This document shows positions 34,403 to 44,511 of a DNA stretch of 64,000 nucleotides, piece after piece. The notes under the pieces were generated by a model that was not told where the DNA came from, did not search any database, and saw nothing but the letters and a program-made list of their open reading frames with translations. The position numbers were made by a program, and so were the translations under genes. Positions within the stretch are counted from its first letter, which is position 1. Each line of letters opens with the position of its first letter. The DNA is from JBPRGH01 sp051418055 (lineage in GTDB: Bacteria; Bacteroidota; Bacteroidia; Cytophagales; Cyclobacteriaceae), in assembly GCA_051418055.1 (NCBI GenBank), contig JBPRGH010000010.1, positions 62,001 through 126,000 on the forward strand, written 5' to 3'.

Positions 34403-36325
34403 TTACTTTACTAATGGTAGCGTAAATTCAAAAACACTGCCTTCTGAAGAAGATGATATCAATTTTACATTTCCACCCAGCGTTTCCGCTGCACGTTTAA
34501 CAATTGAAAGGCCTAATCCTGTACCCTCAAAAGATTGGGTATTGGAGGCGCGATGGAAAGGTTCAAAGACCTTATCCTGGTCCTCGAGCGGGATGCCAAC
34601 TCCAAAATCCTGAACAGTGAAAACAATTTTATTCCCCTGAGATTTGGCCTTCCAGATAATTTGGTTTTTTTCAGGAGAATATTTAATTCCATTTTCCAGC
34701 AGGTTTGTACAGATGTTAGACAAAAGTACTGGATCTGTGGTAATTTTAAGATCTTCGGGGAAATCGTTTTCAACACAGATCTTATGAGAATTATTACACA
34801 TCTCGACATCCTCCAGAAGCTTCGAAATAAAATCCGAAAGATCTATCTCTTTGGCATTGATCTTTATTTTCCCTTCTTCACTTTTGCCAATAGTAAGCAC
34901 ATCATTTAGCAGGTACACCATATTGTTTACCTGCTCTTTTATTTTATGCAAACGCTCGATGATCTTTTCTTTGGGGGCCTTTTCAAAATATCTTTCAATA
35001 TAGTCGGCGGCAAAAGAGATCGTGCTTATAGGTGTTTTAAATTCATGGGAGGCCATGGACACAAATCTTGATTTTAAAGCCGCCAGCTCCTTTTCCTTCT
35101 TTAAAGCATCTTCCAATTGTTTTGTTCGCTCCTCTACCTTTTTTTCAAGTCGCTCACGGTATTCAATCTGATCGGTAATATCCTGTGCATAACAGATCAC
35201 ACCTATTATTTCACCATCAAAATTTCTTCTGGGAGTAGCGCTTAAAAGCATTATTCTCTGATCGCCATTTTTGGTAATCACTGGAACTTCATAGTTTGTG
35301 GCTTTTTTATCAGTCAGGGCATTTTTAAAAATGCGTACCAGGGGCATCTGATGTGGCTTAGGTATAATATTATTGAAAAACTTTTTGCCAATTACCTCCT
35401 CCCGCTTATAACCGATCACTTTTTCAGCACGTGGGTTCCATTCATTGATCTCTCCGTTCCAGTTTATGCCAAAAATTGGAGCATTGGCATAATGGAGCAA
35501 CTGCTGTAATTCCTGAGCGGCAACGGTAAAACGCTTCTCAGTTTTAGAGATCTCTTTACGATATTTAATTATTTCTGTAATATCCCTTGAAGTAGAAACT
35601 AAAATTATATTTCCTTCTTCATTACAAAAAGGCTTTATTATATTTTCAAGAACAACAATAGAGCCATCGGATTTAATTACATCATAAGTAGCCTTAAATG
35701 TGCGTAAGATGCCTTTATTGATCTCATCCAGGATCATCTGAAATTTTTCCTGATTATCAGGGGGTAGAAAATCATTTATATTCCTGCCCAGTACATCATT
35801 TACTTTATAACCGGCTATTTTTTCTACTGACGATGAGACATACAGTAGTTTTCCTTTAACGTCAGCCAATAATAGAAGGTCCTGGGCATTTTCGGTTAAC
35901 AGATTAAAAGCCTCTTCTTTTTTTATCAGCTGCTTTTCTATGAGTTTTTTTTCCTGCTTGATCTTATAATCTCGCAGCTCTCTTCCTAATGCAGGAATAA
36001 ACCGGTTATAATCACCTTTAATAATATAATCACTGGCACCTGAATCCATTGCACGTCTGGCCTCTTTATCTGTCAGAAATCCTGAAACGATAATAAAGGG
36101 AAGGTCCGGATTAATATCTCTTACCAGCTGCAGGGCATCAAATGCATTTAGCCCCGGCAATTTATTATCACAAATTATAGCATCCCACGGCTCCTTAAGT
36201 GCCTGTATCAGATTAATTCTGTCCATCACACGTTTTGCCTCAATTTCATAACCGGCTTTTTTTATTTGACGAAGGAGCAGGCTGTAATCATCTTCGTAAT
36301 CTTCTATGAATAATATTTTTTTCAT
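34403..36325 (-). CDS. Sensor histidine kinase, REC-PAS-PAS-HisKA-HATPase (paralogue)
   Basis: A 640-residue kinase with the same layout as the 32064 protein. The receiver has Asp in AIICDNKLPGLN and Lys in YIIKGDYNRF. PAS 1 has LYVSSSVEKIAGYK and PAS 2 has INEWNPRAEKVIGYKREEV. The HisKA box is SMASHEFKTPISTI, and the HATPase has NICTNLLENGIKYS, QDFGVGIPLED and GTGLGLSIV. The two proteins share many segments (for example the linker KVEERT and the VNNMVYLL helix), so they arose by tandem duplication. It follows the Rcp1-like receiver gene by 8 bp and probably belongs to one transcript starting at 39829. Confidence 0.92.
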   Translation of the reverse strand: MKKILFIEDYEDDYSLLLRQIKKAGYEIEAKRVMDRINLIQALKEPWDAIICDNKLPGLNAFDALQLVRDINPDLPFIIVSGFLTDKEARRAMDSGASDYIIKGDYNRFIPALGRELRDYKIKQEKKLIEKQLIKKEEAFNLLTENAQDLLLLADVKGKLLYVSSSVEKIAGYKVNDVLGRNINDFLPPDNQEKFQMILDEINKGILRTFKATYDVIKSDGSIVVLENIIKPFCNEEGNIILVSTSRDITEIIKYRKEISKTEKRFTVAAQELQQLLHYANAPIFGINWNGEINEWNPRAEKVIGYKREEVIGKKFFNNIIPKPHQMPLVRIFKNALTDKKATNYEVPVITKNGDQRIMLLSATPRRNFDGEIIGVICYAQDITDQIEYRERLEKKVEERTKQLEDALKKEKELAALKSRFVSMASHEFKTPISTISFAADYIERYFEKAPKEKIIERLHKIKEQVNNMVYLLNDVLTIGKSEEGKIKINAKEIDLSDFISKLLEDVEMCNNSHKICVENDFPEDLKITTDPVLLSNICTNLLENGIKYSPEKNQIIWKAKSQGNKIVFTVQDFGVGIPLEDQDKVFEPFHRASNTQSFEGTGLGLSIVKRAAETLGGNVKLISSSSEGSVFEFTLPLVK

Positions 36326-36333
36326 GTTCTTCG

Positions 36334-36756
36334 TTAGTTGGCGCTTCGGTTTACATTAAACCAGTAGTTTACTACTTCATTAATAATATTTAAAAATTCT
36401 TTGGAATCGACCGGCTTTCTGATGTAGCTGTTAGCTAAAAGGTCATAGCACTCGTTTACATCCCTATCTTCTTTGCTTGTGCTCATAATGACTACTGGTG
36501 TTTTATAACAATTTTCTTTTTTCAGCTCTCGCAGGACCTGCTTTCCATTAAGTACAGGTAACTGAAGGTCCATAATGATAAGTTCATACTTTTGATCAGC
36601 TTTATCTCGTGTTAAAATGAGCTCTAAGGCTTCTTTACCATTTCTCGCCGTTTCGATATTATTAACTATGTTCAGCTTTTTAAAAACCCGTTTAGCAAGA
36701 AACAAGTCATCTTCATTATCATCAACTAATAAAACCGGTCCCTTCTTCATCTGCAT
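36334..36756 (-). CDS. Rcp1-like receiver protein
   Basis: A 140-residue single receiver. Acidic residues in LLVDDNEDDLFLAKRVF, phospho-Asp in LIIMDLQLPVLNG, Ser/Thr in IMSTSKED and Lys in YIRKPVDS are all present. The NEDD start and the helix-1 pattern match the Rcp1/CheY-like group that pairs with multi-PAS or phytochrome kinases. It follows the split six-PAS kinase gene by 5 bp, the usual place for its cognate receiver. It has no output domain, so it probably acts by protein contact or in a relay. Confidence 0.9.
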   Translation of the reverse strand: MQMKKGPVLLVDDNEDDLFLAKRVFKKLNIVNNIETARNGKEALELILTRDKADQKYELIIMDLQLPVLNGKQVLRELKKENCYKTPVVIMSTSKEDRDVNECYDLLANSYIRKPVDSKEFLNIINEVVNYWFNVNRSAN

Positions 36757-36761
36757 TTAAA

Positions 36762-39700
36762 TTAAATCTTAAAATAAAATGTAGCGCCGCCATTTTCTTT
36801 AGCCTCCGCCCATATCTTTCCCTGGTGGCGGTCTATGATTTTTTTAACAGTGGCAAGGCCTATTCCGGTTCCTTCAAAATCCTTTTCAGAATGAAGCCGT
36901 TGGAAGGCATGAAATAAATTGCCTGCATAATCCATATTAAAACCGACACCGTTGTCTTTAATAAAAAAGACAGGTTGATTTTTAATTAATTTTTTTCCTA
37001 TTGATACTATGGGTGATTTGTGTTTGCTACTGTATTTACAGGCGTTGCTTATGAGGTTTTCCATAAGTATGGTTAATAAATTTCGTCTCCATCTGCCCAT
37101 AATTCATCTTCAATATTAAATTTAGTCAGACTATAAACATCTTTTATAGAAACTCCGGAAATTACCTTCTGGGCAATAAGTGAAAGGTTTACTTTTTGTT
37201 TATGGCATTCATATTTAGAGATCCTGCTGAGGTGCAGGAGGTCATCTATGAGGTGGCCCATTCGCACACTGGCATCATAAATTTTATTTAGAAAAACTTT
37301 TCCATCATCATCTAATACGTCTCCATAATCCTCAAGGAGTGCCTCACTAAAGCCGTTGACACTTCTCAGTGGGGCACGGAGGTCATGGGATACGGAATAA
37401 GTAAATGCCTCCAGCTCATTATTTATTGCTTCCAGCTGGGAGGTCCTTTCCTCTACGATCTTTTTGATTTTTGATTCTTCACTTTTCTTAATAGTAATAT
37501 CCTGGAGCTGTCCAATGGCATATATAGGCTGCTGTTTGGTGTCTTTTACAACACTTATATTTAACAAGCCCCAGATAACTTTTCCATCTTTTCGTAAGTA
37601 TCTTTTTTCTGTTTGACAAGTTTCTATATTCCCATCTTTTAATTGTTTCATATAATGGGCAGTGTGAGCCTGATCATCCGGATGGGTAAGGAGCTTAAAA
37701 TTTAATCCTTTTAGCTCTTTAGAAGAGTAACCAAATTTATCTCTAAATACATTATTATATTCCAGGATACTGCCATCAAAATCTGCAACGGCTACTGCCA
37801 GTGAAGAATTATAAGTCAATGCTTTTACCCTTTGTTCATTATCCAAAAGCCTTTGCTCCTGTAATTTAAAGGATGTAATATCCTGTGTGCTACCCGATAA
37901 AATTGTTGCTCCGGAAGTTGGGTCTTTATATGGTTCTCCGCCTATAACCCGGATATATTTCGTATTACCTTTTTTAGTTATTATTCTTGTTTCTACAAAA
38001 ACAGATTTATCTTCTGTGGTCCTTACTCTTTTAATTATTGGTTCTATTCTTTCCTGATCATCGGGATGGACCATTGTATTCATAACATCCAAAATATTAC
38101 TTGAATGAACCTCCCCCTCTTCAAATTCAAAGATTTCCTTAAGAGTTTCTGTATATTCTAAAGTATTTGTTAGATAATTTCTTCGCCAGGCTGCAATTTT
38201 AGCTTCACTTTGTACCTGGAGAAGAAACTCCCTCTGCCTTTCTATTTCAGCTTCTTTCTTCTTTACATCTGAAATGTCCCTGGAAATGATATTTGCGCCC
38301 ACTACTTTACCATTTTCATAAATAGGGCTAAAGCTAACATGCAGTACTAATGAATTATCCTTCCGAAGGTGCCGTTCAGTTTTGAAGCTTTCACCCGAAA
38401 GAGCTCTGTCGTAAAATGATTTCCAGATCTTTATTATTTCAGAAGGAAACTCATCCATAAGAATAGATTGACCTTCAGTTATTTCTCTTCCCCAGATGGA
38501 ATGTATAAACTTTTTAAAAGCATTATTAGCTATTATTAATTTATAATTTTTGTCAATTGACCAGATGTGGTCATTTGTGTTTTCAATAATAGCATTTATA
38601 TTTTCCTGCCGTTCCTGAGCTTTTAGCTGGGCTAACTTTTTTTCGGTGATATCCTGAAATATACCCTGGACGGAAATCAATTCCCCTTTTTCGATAACAG
38701 GACTGGCAATTACCCGGACCCAGCGTAGATTGTTTTTTGCGGTAATTATTCTTAATTCATAATCAAATTCTTTTTTCTGCTGAATAGCATCATAAAAAAT
38801 TTCCCTCACGAGAACCTGATGTTCAATGGCATAGTAACTCAGGGCTTCTTCAATTGTCAACTTTTTCTTTTCATCAAGCTCATGAATACGATAGAGCTCA
38901 TCTGACCAAAATATATGATCAGAAGATAAATCCAAATTCCAGATACCGGTTTTGGTGTTACGCTGAACGGAATCAAATAATCGTGTTAGGGATGCTAATT
39001 GACCATTAGCTTGGTTAAGCTCTTTTGCATATTGCGTTAGAAGCTTATTATAACCCTGTATTTGTTCTTTTTCTTCTATTTCTTTTGTAATATCCCGGCC
39101 AATAGATTGGATTTCGAGCAAACTACCCTCATCACTATAAATACCTGTCGTTATCCATTCCTGCCATCTTTCCCCTTTTGGGGAGTCAATCTTTACTCTT
39201 CTTGAGATCGGTTCATTATTTATCTGGTGCAGGTTAATTAACGATTTAAACCTCTCAATGTCTTCCTTGTCCTGATATAAATCAAGCACATTAAGATTAC
39301 CAATGTCTTTATTAGAAAGATTAAAAAATTCTAAGAATGACTTATTACTGTAGGTAAGGGTAAAGTTATCAGAGTATCGGCAGATTAAGTCTTTTGAGTT
39401 ATCAAGCACAGCTTTATATCTCTTCTCGCTATTTAACAGAGCTTGTTCAGCTGTTTTTCTATCGGTAATGTCCTGAATAATGCAAAGAATATATAAAGGT
39501 TGCCCTTCTGTTGATTTAATTAAGGAAACGTACAGACGGCCCCAAAGAGAATCTTGGGATTTAGAAATATATCTTTTTTCAATTTCGTAGCTTACCAACT
39601 CACCTTCAATAAGCTTTTGATAAAATTCATCACCTCCTGAAATATCCTTTGGATGGGTAATTTCCCGAAAGTGACAACCAATAAGTTCTTTTTCGGAATA

Positions 39701-39829
39701 GCCAAACATTTTTGAAAAAAACTTATTGACTAACTGGATCTTACCCTCCATACTAGAAATTGATAGTGCTAGGGGGGCCTCTATAAAGAGATTATAAAAA
39801 AGCTGCTGTTTAATATTTTCCTCGTACAT
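36762..39829 (-). pseudogene. Six-PAS sensor histidine kinase split by a 1-bp frameshift
   Basis: The first frame (37073-39829, 918 residues) holds six PAS domains (about 8-125, 130-250, 280-405, 408-530, 535-655, 660-785) and the DHp box SVSHDLRAPLRSV (near 820). It ends in DELWADGDEIY. The second frame (36762-37100) holds the missing HATPase: MENLISNACKYSS, DNGVGFNM and GTGIGLATV. Joining DGD to RNLLTILMEN needs one extra C near 37084-37085 (GACCGA instead of GACGA) and restores a normal kinase of about 1,025 residues. As written, the kinase lacks its ATP-binding domain. It could be a real mutation, a phase-variable site, or a base-calling error; the site is only a CC run. Confidence 0.88.
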
Positions 39830-40238
39830 AATGTGGCGACTCTAATGATGATTAGGTAAAAAATGCCAGTTTTTCCCATGAGGGGAAGCCTTTAACTTAA
39901 AAATAAGTTCGGATACATTTAAATAGTATGATTTTGCTCATAATGTAATGTGACTTTTATATGTAATAATTTTCGTGAATAATAACCATTGGAATAAATA
40001 TTCATTATTTTATCAAACTTTTTTAAAATATAAAGTACCCATATCTTGTGTGATACTGATTTTTACGGTTGTTTAGCAGCAATAGAAATAAAATTTGCAG
40101 TGTAAGAATAAATGATTTAATGGTCAACTATTTTGCAGCTCTTGAAATTTAAAAAAGATAAACTGCGGTTTTGGCACCCAGAGGTTAAAAGCTTCCATTT
40201 CAGAAAGAGGTAAAAATATTTTGTCATCTTTCGTGGCA

Positions 40239-40270
40239 CCGGTCGGACCGCCCTGTAGCGGTCTGACCGG
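40239..40270. repeat. GC-rich dispersed palindrome
   Basis: CCGGTCGGACCGC (40239-40251) pairs with GCGGTCTGACCGG (40258-40270), 12 of 13 bases, around a 6-nt loop. The arms are nearly the same as those of the palindrome at 27903-27934, so this is a dispersed element. It stands out by GC content in AT-rich DNA. Confidence 0.75.
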
Positions 40271-40325
40271 AAGTGGTACCTTGCGGTTAAAGCTAAAGGA
40301 CGGTGCAAGAGATGAATTATTCTAT

Positions 40326-40333
40326 TAATTTTG
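40326..40333 (+). promoter_or_regulatory. -7 promoter box of prfA
   Basis: TAATTTTG fits the Bacteroidota -7 consensus TAnnTTTG and lies 19 bp before the prfA ATG. No TTTG is found at the expected -33 distance, so the assignment rests on the -7 box alone. Confidence 0.5.
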
Positions 40334-40352
40334 CAGTTGAAATCAGAAGTAT

Positions 40353-41426
40353 ATGATTCACAGATTAGAAGAAATAAAAGATCGTTTTGAAGAGGTAGGG
40401 CAGCTACTTGTACAACCGGATGTGATGTCTGACCACAAAAAATTCTCAGAATTGAGTAAGGAGTATGCAGATCTTGAAAAGAAGGTTAAGAAATACGAAG
40501 AATATCAGAACGTCTTAAGTAATATAAAAAGTGCCAAGGAAGTCATCTCTAAGGAAAAGGATGAAGATTTCCGCGATATGGCCAAGGCGGAGCTTGATGA
40601 GCTGGAGCCTCAAAAGGAGAAGCTGGAAGAAGAGATTAAGCATATGCTCATCCCAAAAGATCCCAATGATGACAAAAACGCTATCCTTGAGATACGTGCC
40701 GGTACAGGGGGTGATGAGGCAGCTATTTTTGCAGGCGATCTTTTCCGCATGTATCAGCGCTTTTGTGAGAAAGCAGGGCTGAAGCTAAGTGTGATGGATT
40801 TAACTGAAGGTACTTCAGGAGGTTATAAAGAAATTGTGAGTACAGTCACCGGTTCTGAGGCTTATGGTACACTGAAATATGAGTCAGGAGTGCATCGTGT
40901 ACAGCGTGTTCCGCAAACAGAGACACAGGGAAGGGTCCATACCTCAGCAGCCACGGTTGCTGTACTGCCCGAAATGGATGAAGTAGAGGTAGACCTGGAT
41001 ATGAATGATGTCCGTAAAGATACCTTCTGTTCTTCCGGACCGGGCGGTCAGTCTGTAAACACTACTTATTCAGCTGTACGATTAACACATATTCCCTCCG
41101 GACTGGTAGTTACTTGTCAGGATGAAAAATCTCAAATCAAGAACCTGGAGAAGGCCACAAAAGTATTGAGAGCCCGGTTGTATGAGATCGAACTGGCAAA
41201 ACATAATGAAGCTGTTGGTGCACAAAGGAAATCAATGGTAGGTAGTGGCGATCGGTCGGATAAGATCAGGACCTATAATTATGCCCAAAGCCGTGTGACG
41301 GATCATCGCATTAATTATACGCAATACAACCTTCCCACCGTTATGGATGGTGAGATCGATGACTTCATTGAACAATTACATCTGGCTGAAAGTGCTGAAA
41401 AGCTTAAAGAAGGCGGCGTTGAATAA
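40353..41426 (+). CDS. prfA: Peptide chain release factor 1
   Basis: A 357-residue class I release factor that reads UAA and UAG and triggers peptide release on the ribosome. The catalytic GGQ is in SSGPGGQSVNTTYS (near 232). The region before it, GVHRVQRVPQTETQGRVHTS, is diagnostic of RF1, and AGTGGDEAAIFAGDLFRMY lies in the first domain. The late RSDKIRTYNYAQSRVTDHR segment is also typical. Length matches the family (about 355-360), and the N-terminal helical domain argues against RF2. The lipoprotein gene that follows begins inside its last codons. Confidence 0.96.
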   Translation: MIHRLEEIKDRFEEVGQLLVQPDVMSDHKKFSELSKEYADLEKKVKKYEEYQNVLSNIKSAKEVISKEKDEDFRDMAKAELDELEPQKEKLEEEIKHMLIPKDPNDDKNAILEIRAGTGGDEAAIFAGDLFRMYQRFCEKAGLKLSVMDLTEGTSGGYKEIVSTVTGSEAYGTLKYESGVHRVQRVPQTETQGRVHTSAATVAVLPEMDEVEVDLDMNDVRKDTFCSSGPGGQSVNTTYSAVRLTHIPSGLVVTCQDEKSQIKNLEKATKVLRARLYEIELAKHNEAVGAQRKSMVGSGDRSDKIRTYNYAQSRVTDHRINYTQYNLPTVMDGEIDDFIEQLHLAESAEKLKEGGVE

Positions 41427-42798
41427 CCTCAGGGATTATTTTTTTGCTGTATTTATACTTTTAGTGGGCATATCGGTTTTTAGTTGTGAGCCTGAAGTCG
41501 AGCTAAAAATTGAACCTGAAATTGGTGTCCTGGCATTTTCTCAGGATACCATTTTCTTTGATACGTTATTTACTGAAACGCGAAGTGTTACAAAGCGGCT
41601 TAAGATCTATAATCAGGCGAGCGGAGCGATAACTATAGATAAGATAGCCGTTAAAGACGCTGCTGCTTTTTCTCTCTATATATATGGAGAGAAAGGTAAA
41701 TCCTTTAATGATGTACAGCTCCTTGGTAAAGACAGCCTGCTTGTTCTGGTGGAGGCAGAGATTGACAATCGGGGGGAAAATACTCCATTTATAATAAAAG
41801 ACGAGCTCCAGGTAATAAGTCACGACAAATATTCTATTCCATTAATTGCATGGGGCCAGGATGCGGTTTTTTTAAAAGATACCGTGCTAAGCTGTGATGC
41901 ACGCTTTACCAATGAAAAGCCATATGTGGTTTTTGGCGCTGTCGTGGTGGATTCCTTATGTACGTTAACTGTTGATCCGGGAGCAAGGATATTCTCTCAT
42001 TTTAATTCCGGAATATTTGTATGGGGAAGTATAAAAGCCCAGGGTACATCAGATCAGCGCGTTCTATTTTCAAATGACCGGTGGGATGAGGGATATAGAA
42101 ATGCTCCGGGGCAATGGCGGGGAATTTATTTATTAGAGGGAAGCACAGGAAATGAATTTCAATTTACCGATATAAGAAATGCTGAACTGGGGATCAGAGT
42201 GGGTGCTCCGGATGATAATACCGATTTTGATGTTGTAATCGGCCATACAAGAATAGAGAATATAGCACGAGCAGGAGTTTTAGCTTTTACCTCAGATGTA
42301 TATGTATATAATTCCCTGATCAATAACTGCGGAGAGGCTTCCATAGCCGCATTGGCCGGAGGTAATTATAAGTTTTATAATAACACATTAGCTAATTTTT
42401 CTTTTGACTTTTTCCGGGAGGAGGCTACCCTCATACTTTCCAATAATCTTATATTATCTGATAATTCAGTTCTTACGGCACCTCTTCATGCAGAATTGAT
42501 AAACAATATTATTTGGGGAGATCTTAGTGATGAGATAATATTGAGCGAAGTGGAGGATGAAGTATTTGAAGTAAACTTTTTAAGCAACATTCTTAAAACC
42601 ACCCTTAATACTTTTGAAACACAAAATTATATAAATATAGATCCTCTCTTTATTGCACCTCAAGAATATAATTACAGCCTGGACTCTTTATCCCCGGCAA
42701 TTGATCAGGGGATAGTTTTACCGGAGATAAAAACTGATCTGGAAGGGAAGATGCGTGACAATAATCCTGATCTTGGTGCTTTGGAGGTTATAAAATAA
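41419..42798 (+). CDS. Right-handed beta-helix lipoprotein
   Basis: About 459 residues. The frame is open from an ATG at 41347, but that start lies 80 bp inside prfA and puts 24 charged residues before the signal. The TTG at 41419 gives MNNLRDYFF..VFSC, a normal lipoprotein signal with Cys23, and overlaps the prfA stop by 8 bp. The mature protein begins with an Ig-like region (about 30-150; TIFFDTLFTETRSVTKRLKI). It continues as parallel beta-helix coils (about 175-400) with repeated N-N-x-x and GIxV patterns. It ends in SPAIDQG..DLEGKMRDNNPDLGALE, a choice-of-anchor-type end common in surface beta-helix proteins. Function unknown; polysaccharide binding is possible. Confidence 0.82.
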   Translation: MNNLRDYFFAVFILLVGISVFSCEPEVELKIEPEIGVLAFSQDTIFFDTLFTETRSVTKRLKIYNQASGAITIDKIAVKDAAAFSLYIYGEKGKSFNDVQLLGKDSLLVLVEAEIDNRGENTPFIIKDELQVISHDKYSIPLIAWGQDAVFLKDTVLSCDARFTNEKPYVVFGAVVVDSLCTLTVDPGARIFSHFNSGIFVWGSIKAQGTSDQRVLFSNDRWDEGYRNAPGQWRGIYLLEGSTGNEFQFTDIRNAELGIRVGAPDDNTDFDVVIGHTRIENIARAGVLAFTSDVYVYNSLINNCGEASIAALAGGNYKFYNNTLANFSFDFFREEATLILSNNLILSDNSVLTAPLHAELINNIIWGDLSDEIILSEVEDEVFEVNFLSNILKTTLNTFETQNYINIDPLFIAPQEYNYSLDSLSPAIDQGIVLPEIKTDLEGKMRDNNPDLGALEVIK

Positions 42799-42922
42799 AT
42801 GCAAAAAAGATTGTTTTAATCATTCAGACAGCCAATTTTGTAAAATGATTTAAAAGAAAGGCAGCAGAAAGAACTATACTTCTTTTTCCGCCGTTCTAGG
42901 GTCAATATTAAAAAAATATTTA

Positions 42923-43813
42923 ATGCAAGCTTTACAATTAAAATCCACTTTAAAATCCGCGAATTTTCCCGGATTAAGCTTCGTAATACTGCACCTGATA
43001 CCATTGGGTGCCATTTTTACAGGGGCTACCCTTTTTGACTGGGCAGTATGTGGTGTCCTTTATTTTAGCAGGATGTTCTGGATTACCGGTGGATACCATC
43101 GTTATTTCAGCCATAAGTCATATAAAACCTCCCGCTGGTTTCAGTTCGTAATTGCGTTTATGGCTCAAACCAGTGTTCAGAAAGGAGCTTTATGGTGGGC
43201 TTCACATCACCGGATCCATCATCGTCACAGCGATACTCCTGAAGATCCGCATTCAATGAAATTATATGGGTTCTGGTATTCCCATATGGGCTGGATTGCA
43301 AGTAATAAGCACAAGCACACAGAATTAAAAGTGATTGGCGACTATGCAAAATACCCTGAGCTTCGCTGGTTGAATAAATATCATTTAATACCTCCTTTAG
43401 TTCTGGCTTTAATAGTAATGGCTTTAGGTGGTATAGTTAATGGATCAGGGATTGCAGATATGTTTACTACTGCAGGTTTATCGACTTTATTTGTAGGTTT
43501 TTTCTTAAGCACCGTAATATTATTTCACGGCACTTTTTCAATAAACTCACTGATGCATAAGATCGGTAATCAGCGTTATAAGTCTGGCGATGAATCTCGA
43601 AACAGCTTAATCCTTGCCCTTGTAACTCTTGGTGAAGGATGGCATAATAATCATCACTATTACCAGGCCTCTGCACGCCAGGGATTCTTCTGGTGGGAAA
43701 TAGATATCACTTACTATGGTTTAAAAATGATGAGCTGGCTGGGATTGGTTTGGGACCTTAGAGGTGTTCCCGATCATGTTAAGAAGCCGGATGCATCTAA
43801 ACTTGCAGCATAA
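42923..43813 (+). CDS. Acyl-CoA / fatty-acid desaturase (delta-9 type)
   Basis: A 296-residue integral membrane di-iron enzyme. The three histidine boxes are HRYFSH (near 60), HHRIHH (near 96) and HNNHH (near 241), with hydrophobic segments between them as in stearoyl-CoA desaturases. GEGWHNNHHYYQASARQGF is the standard third-box context. It introduces a cis double bond into saturated acyl chains, adjusting membrane fluidity. It is followed 2 bp later by a two-component response regulator, so the regulator pair may be co-transcribed with it and might control membrane lipid state; that link is inference. Confidence 0.93.
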   Translation: MQALQLKSTLKSANFPGLSFVILHLIPLGAIFTGATLFDWAVCGVLYFSRMFWITGGYHRYFSHKSYKTSRWFQFVIAFMAQTSVQKGALWWASHHRIHHRHSDTPEDPHSMKLYGFWYSHMGWIASNKHKHTELKVIGDYAKYPELRWLNKYHLIPPLVLALIVMALGGIVNGSGIADMFTTAGLSTLFVGFFLSTVILFHGTFSINSLMHKIGNQRYKSGDESRNSLILALVTLGEGWHNNHHYYQASARQGFFWWEIDITYYGLKMMSWLGLVWDLRGVPDHVKKPDASKLAA

Positions 43814-43815
43814 TA

Positions 43816-44511
43816 TTGGAAAAGATCCTGATCATTGAGGATGAGCCCAAAGTGGCTGATTTTATCAAACGTGGTCTTGAAGAAAATAAATTTATAGCAG
43901 AAATTGCTTTCGATGGCCGTATTGGAAAAAGTATGGCATTGAGCGGAAGTTTTTCTGCTATTATTTTAGATGTTAACCTGCCGCAGATAAATGGTTTCGA
44001 TCTATGCAAAATGTTACGAGAGGCAGGTTTAAAGATACCGATCCTGATGCTTACCGCACTCGGCACTTTAGAAGATAAACTTTCGGGATTTGATGCAGGA
44101 GCTGATGATTATCTTCAGAAACCTTTTGAATTTCAGGAGCTGCTTGCAAGATTAAAAGCACTTTTGAAGCGATCCTCTGGTCCGCAAGGTCAGGTTTTAA
44201 AAGATAAAATTATAAGAATTGCCGATCTCGAAATAGACCCGGACCGTAAAAGTGTCAAACGGGGAGGTAAGAATATAGATCTAACAGCCAAAGAATTCGT
44301 ATTGCTGGAATATCTGGCAAGAAATAAAGGCCGCGTGGTTTCCCGGGTAGATATAGCTGAAAGAGTCTGGGATATTGATTTTGACACAGGAACTAATGTC
44401 ATTGATGTCTATATTAATTTTTTACGAAAAAAAATAGACAGGGAATTTGAGAAAAAGCTTATTCATACCCATATCGGAATGGGCTATGTCTTAAAAGAAC
44501 ATGAAGATTAG
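43816..44511 (+). CDS. OmpR/PhoB-family response regulator
   Basis: A 231-residue regulator. The receiver has EDEP near residue 10, phospho-Asp in AIILDVNLPQING, Thr in MLTALG and Lys in YLQKPFEF. The winged-helix domain (about 130-228) includes LTAKEFVLLEYLARNKGRVV and NVIDVYINFLRKKID. The start is TTG at 43816, giving MEKILIIEDEP; it sits 2 bp after the desaturase stop. The gene overlaps the sensor kinase by 11 bp. A copper- or envelope-stress role is common in this subfamily, but no target is evident here. Confidence 0.92.
   Translation: MEKILIIEDEPKVADFIKRGLEENKFIAEIAFDGRIGKSMALSGSFSAIILDVNLPQINGFDLCKMLREAGLKIPILMLTALGTLEDKLSGFDAGADDYLQKPFEFQELLARLKALLKRSSGPQGQVLKDKIIRIADLEIDPDRKSVKRGGKNIDLTAKEFVLLEYLARNKGRVVSRVDIAERVWDIDFDTGTNVIDVYINFLRKKIDREFEKKLIHTHIGMGYVLKEHED

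Larger units (their letters stand above)
39830..40352. other. Intergenic gap with GC-rich palindrome
   Basis: 523 bp between the divergent kinase gene and prfA. The left 230 bp is AT-rich and featureless. Around 40230-40310 is a GC-rich island containing the palindrome listed separately, then TTGCGGTTAAAGC-type repeat sequence. The prfA -7 box is at its right end. A 63-codon minus-strand frame over the island looks non-coding. Confidence 0.6.

Noticed and set aside
40117..40308. 63-codon minus-strand frame over the 40.2 kb palindrome
   Set aside because: Arg-rich product generated by the palindrome; no support as a gene.
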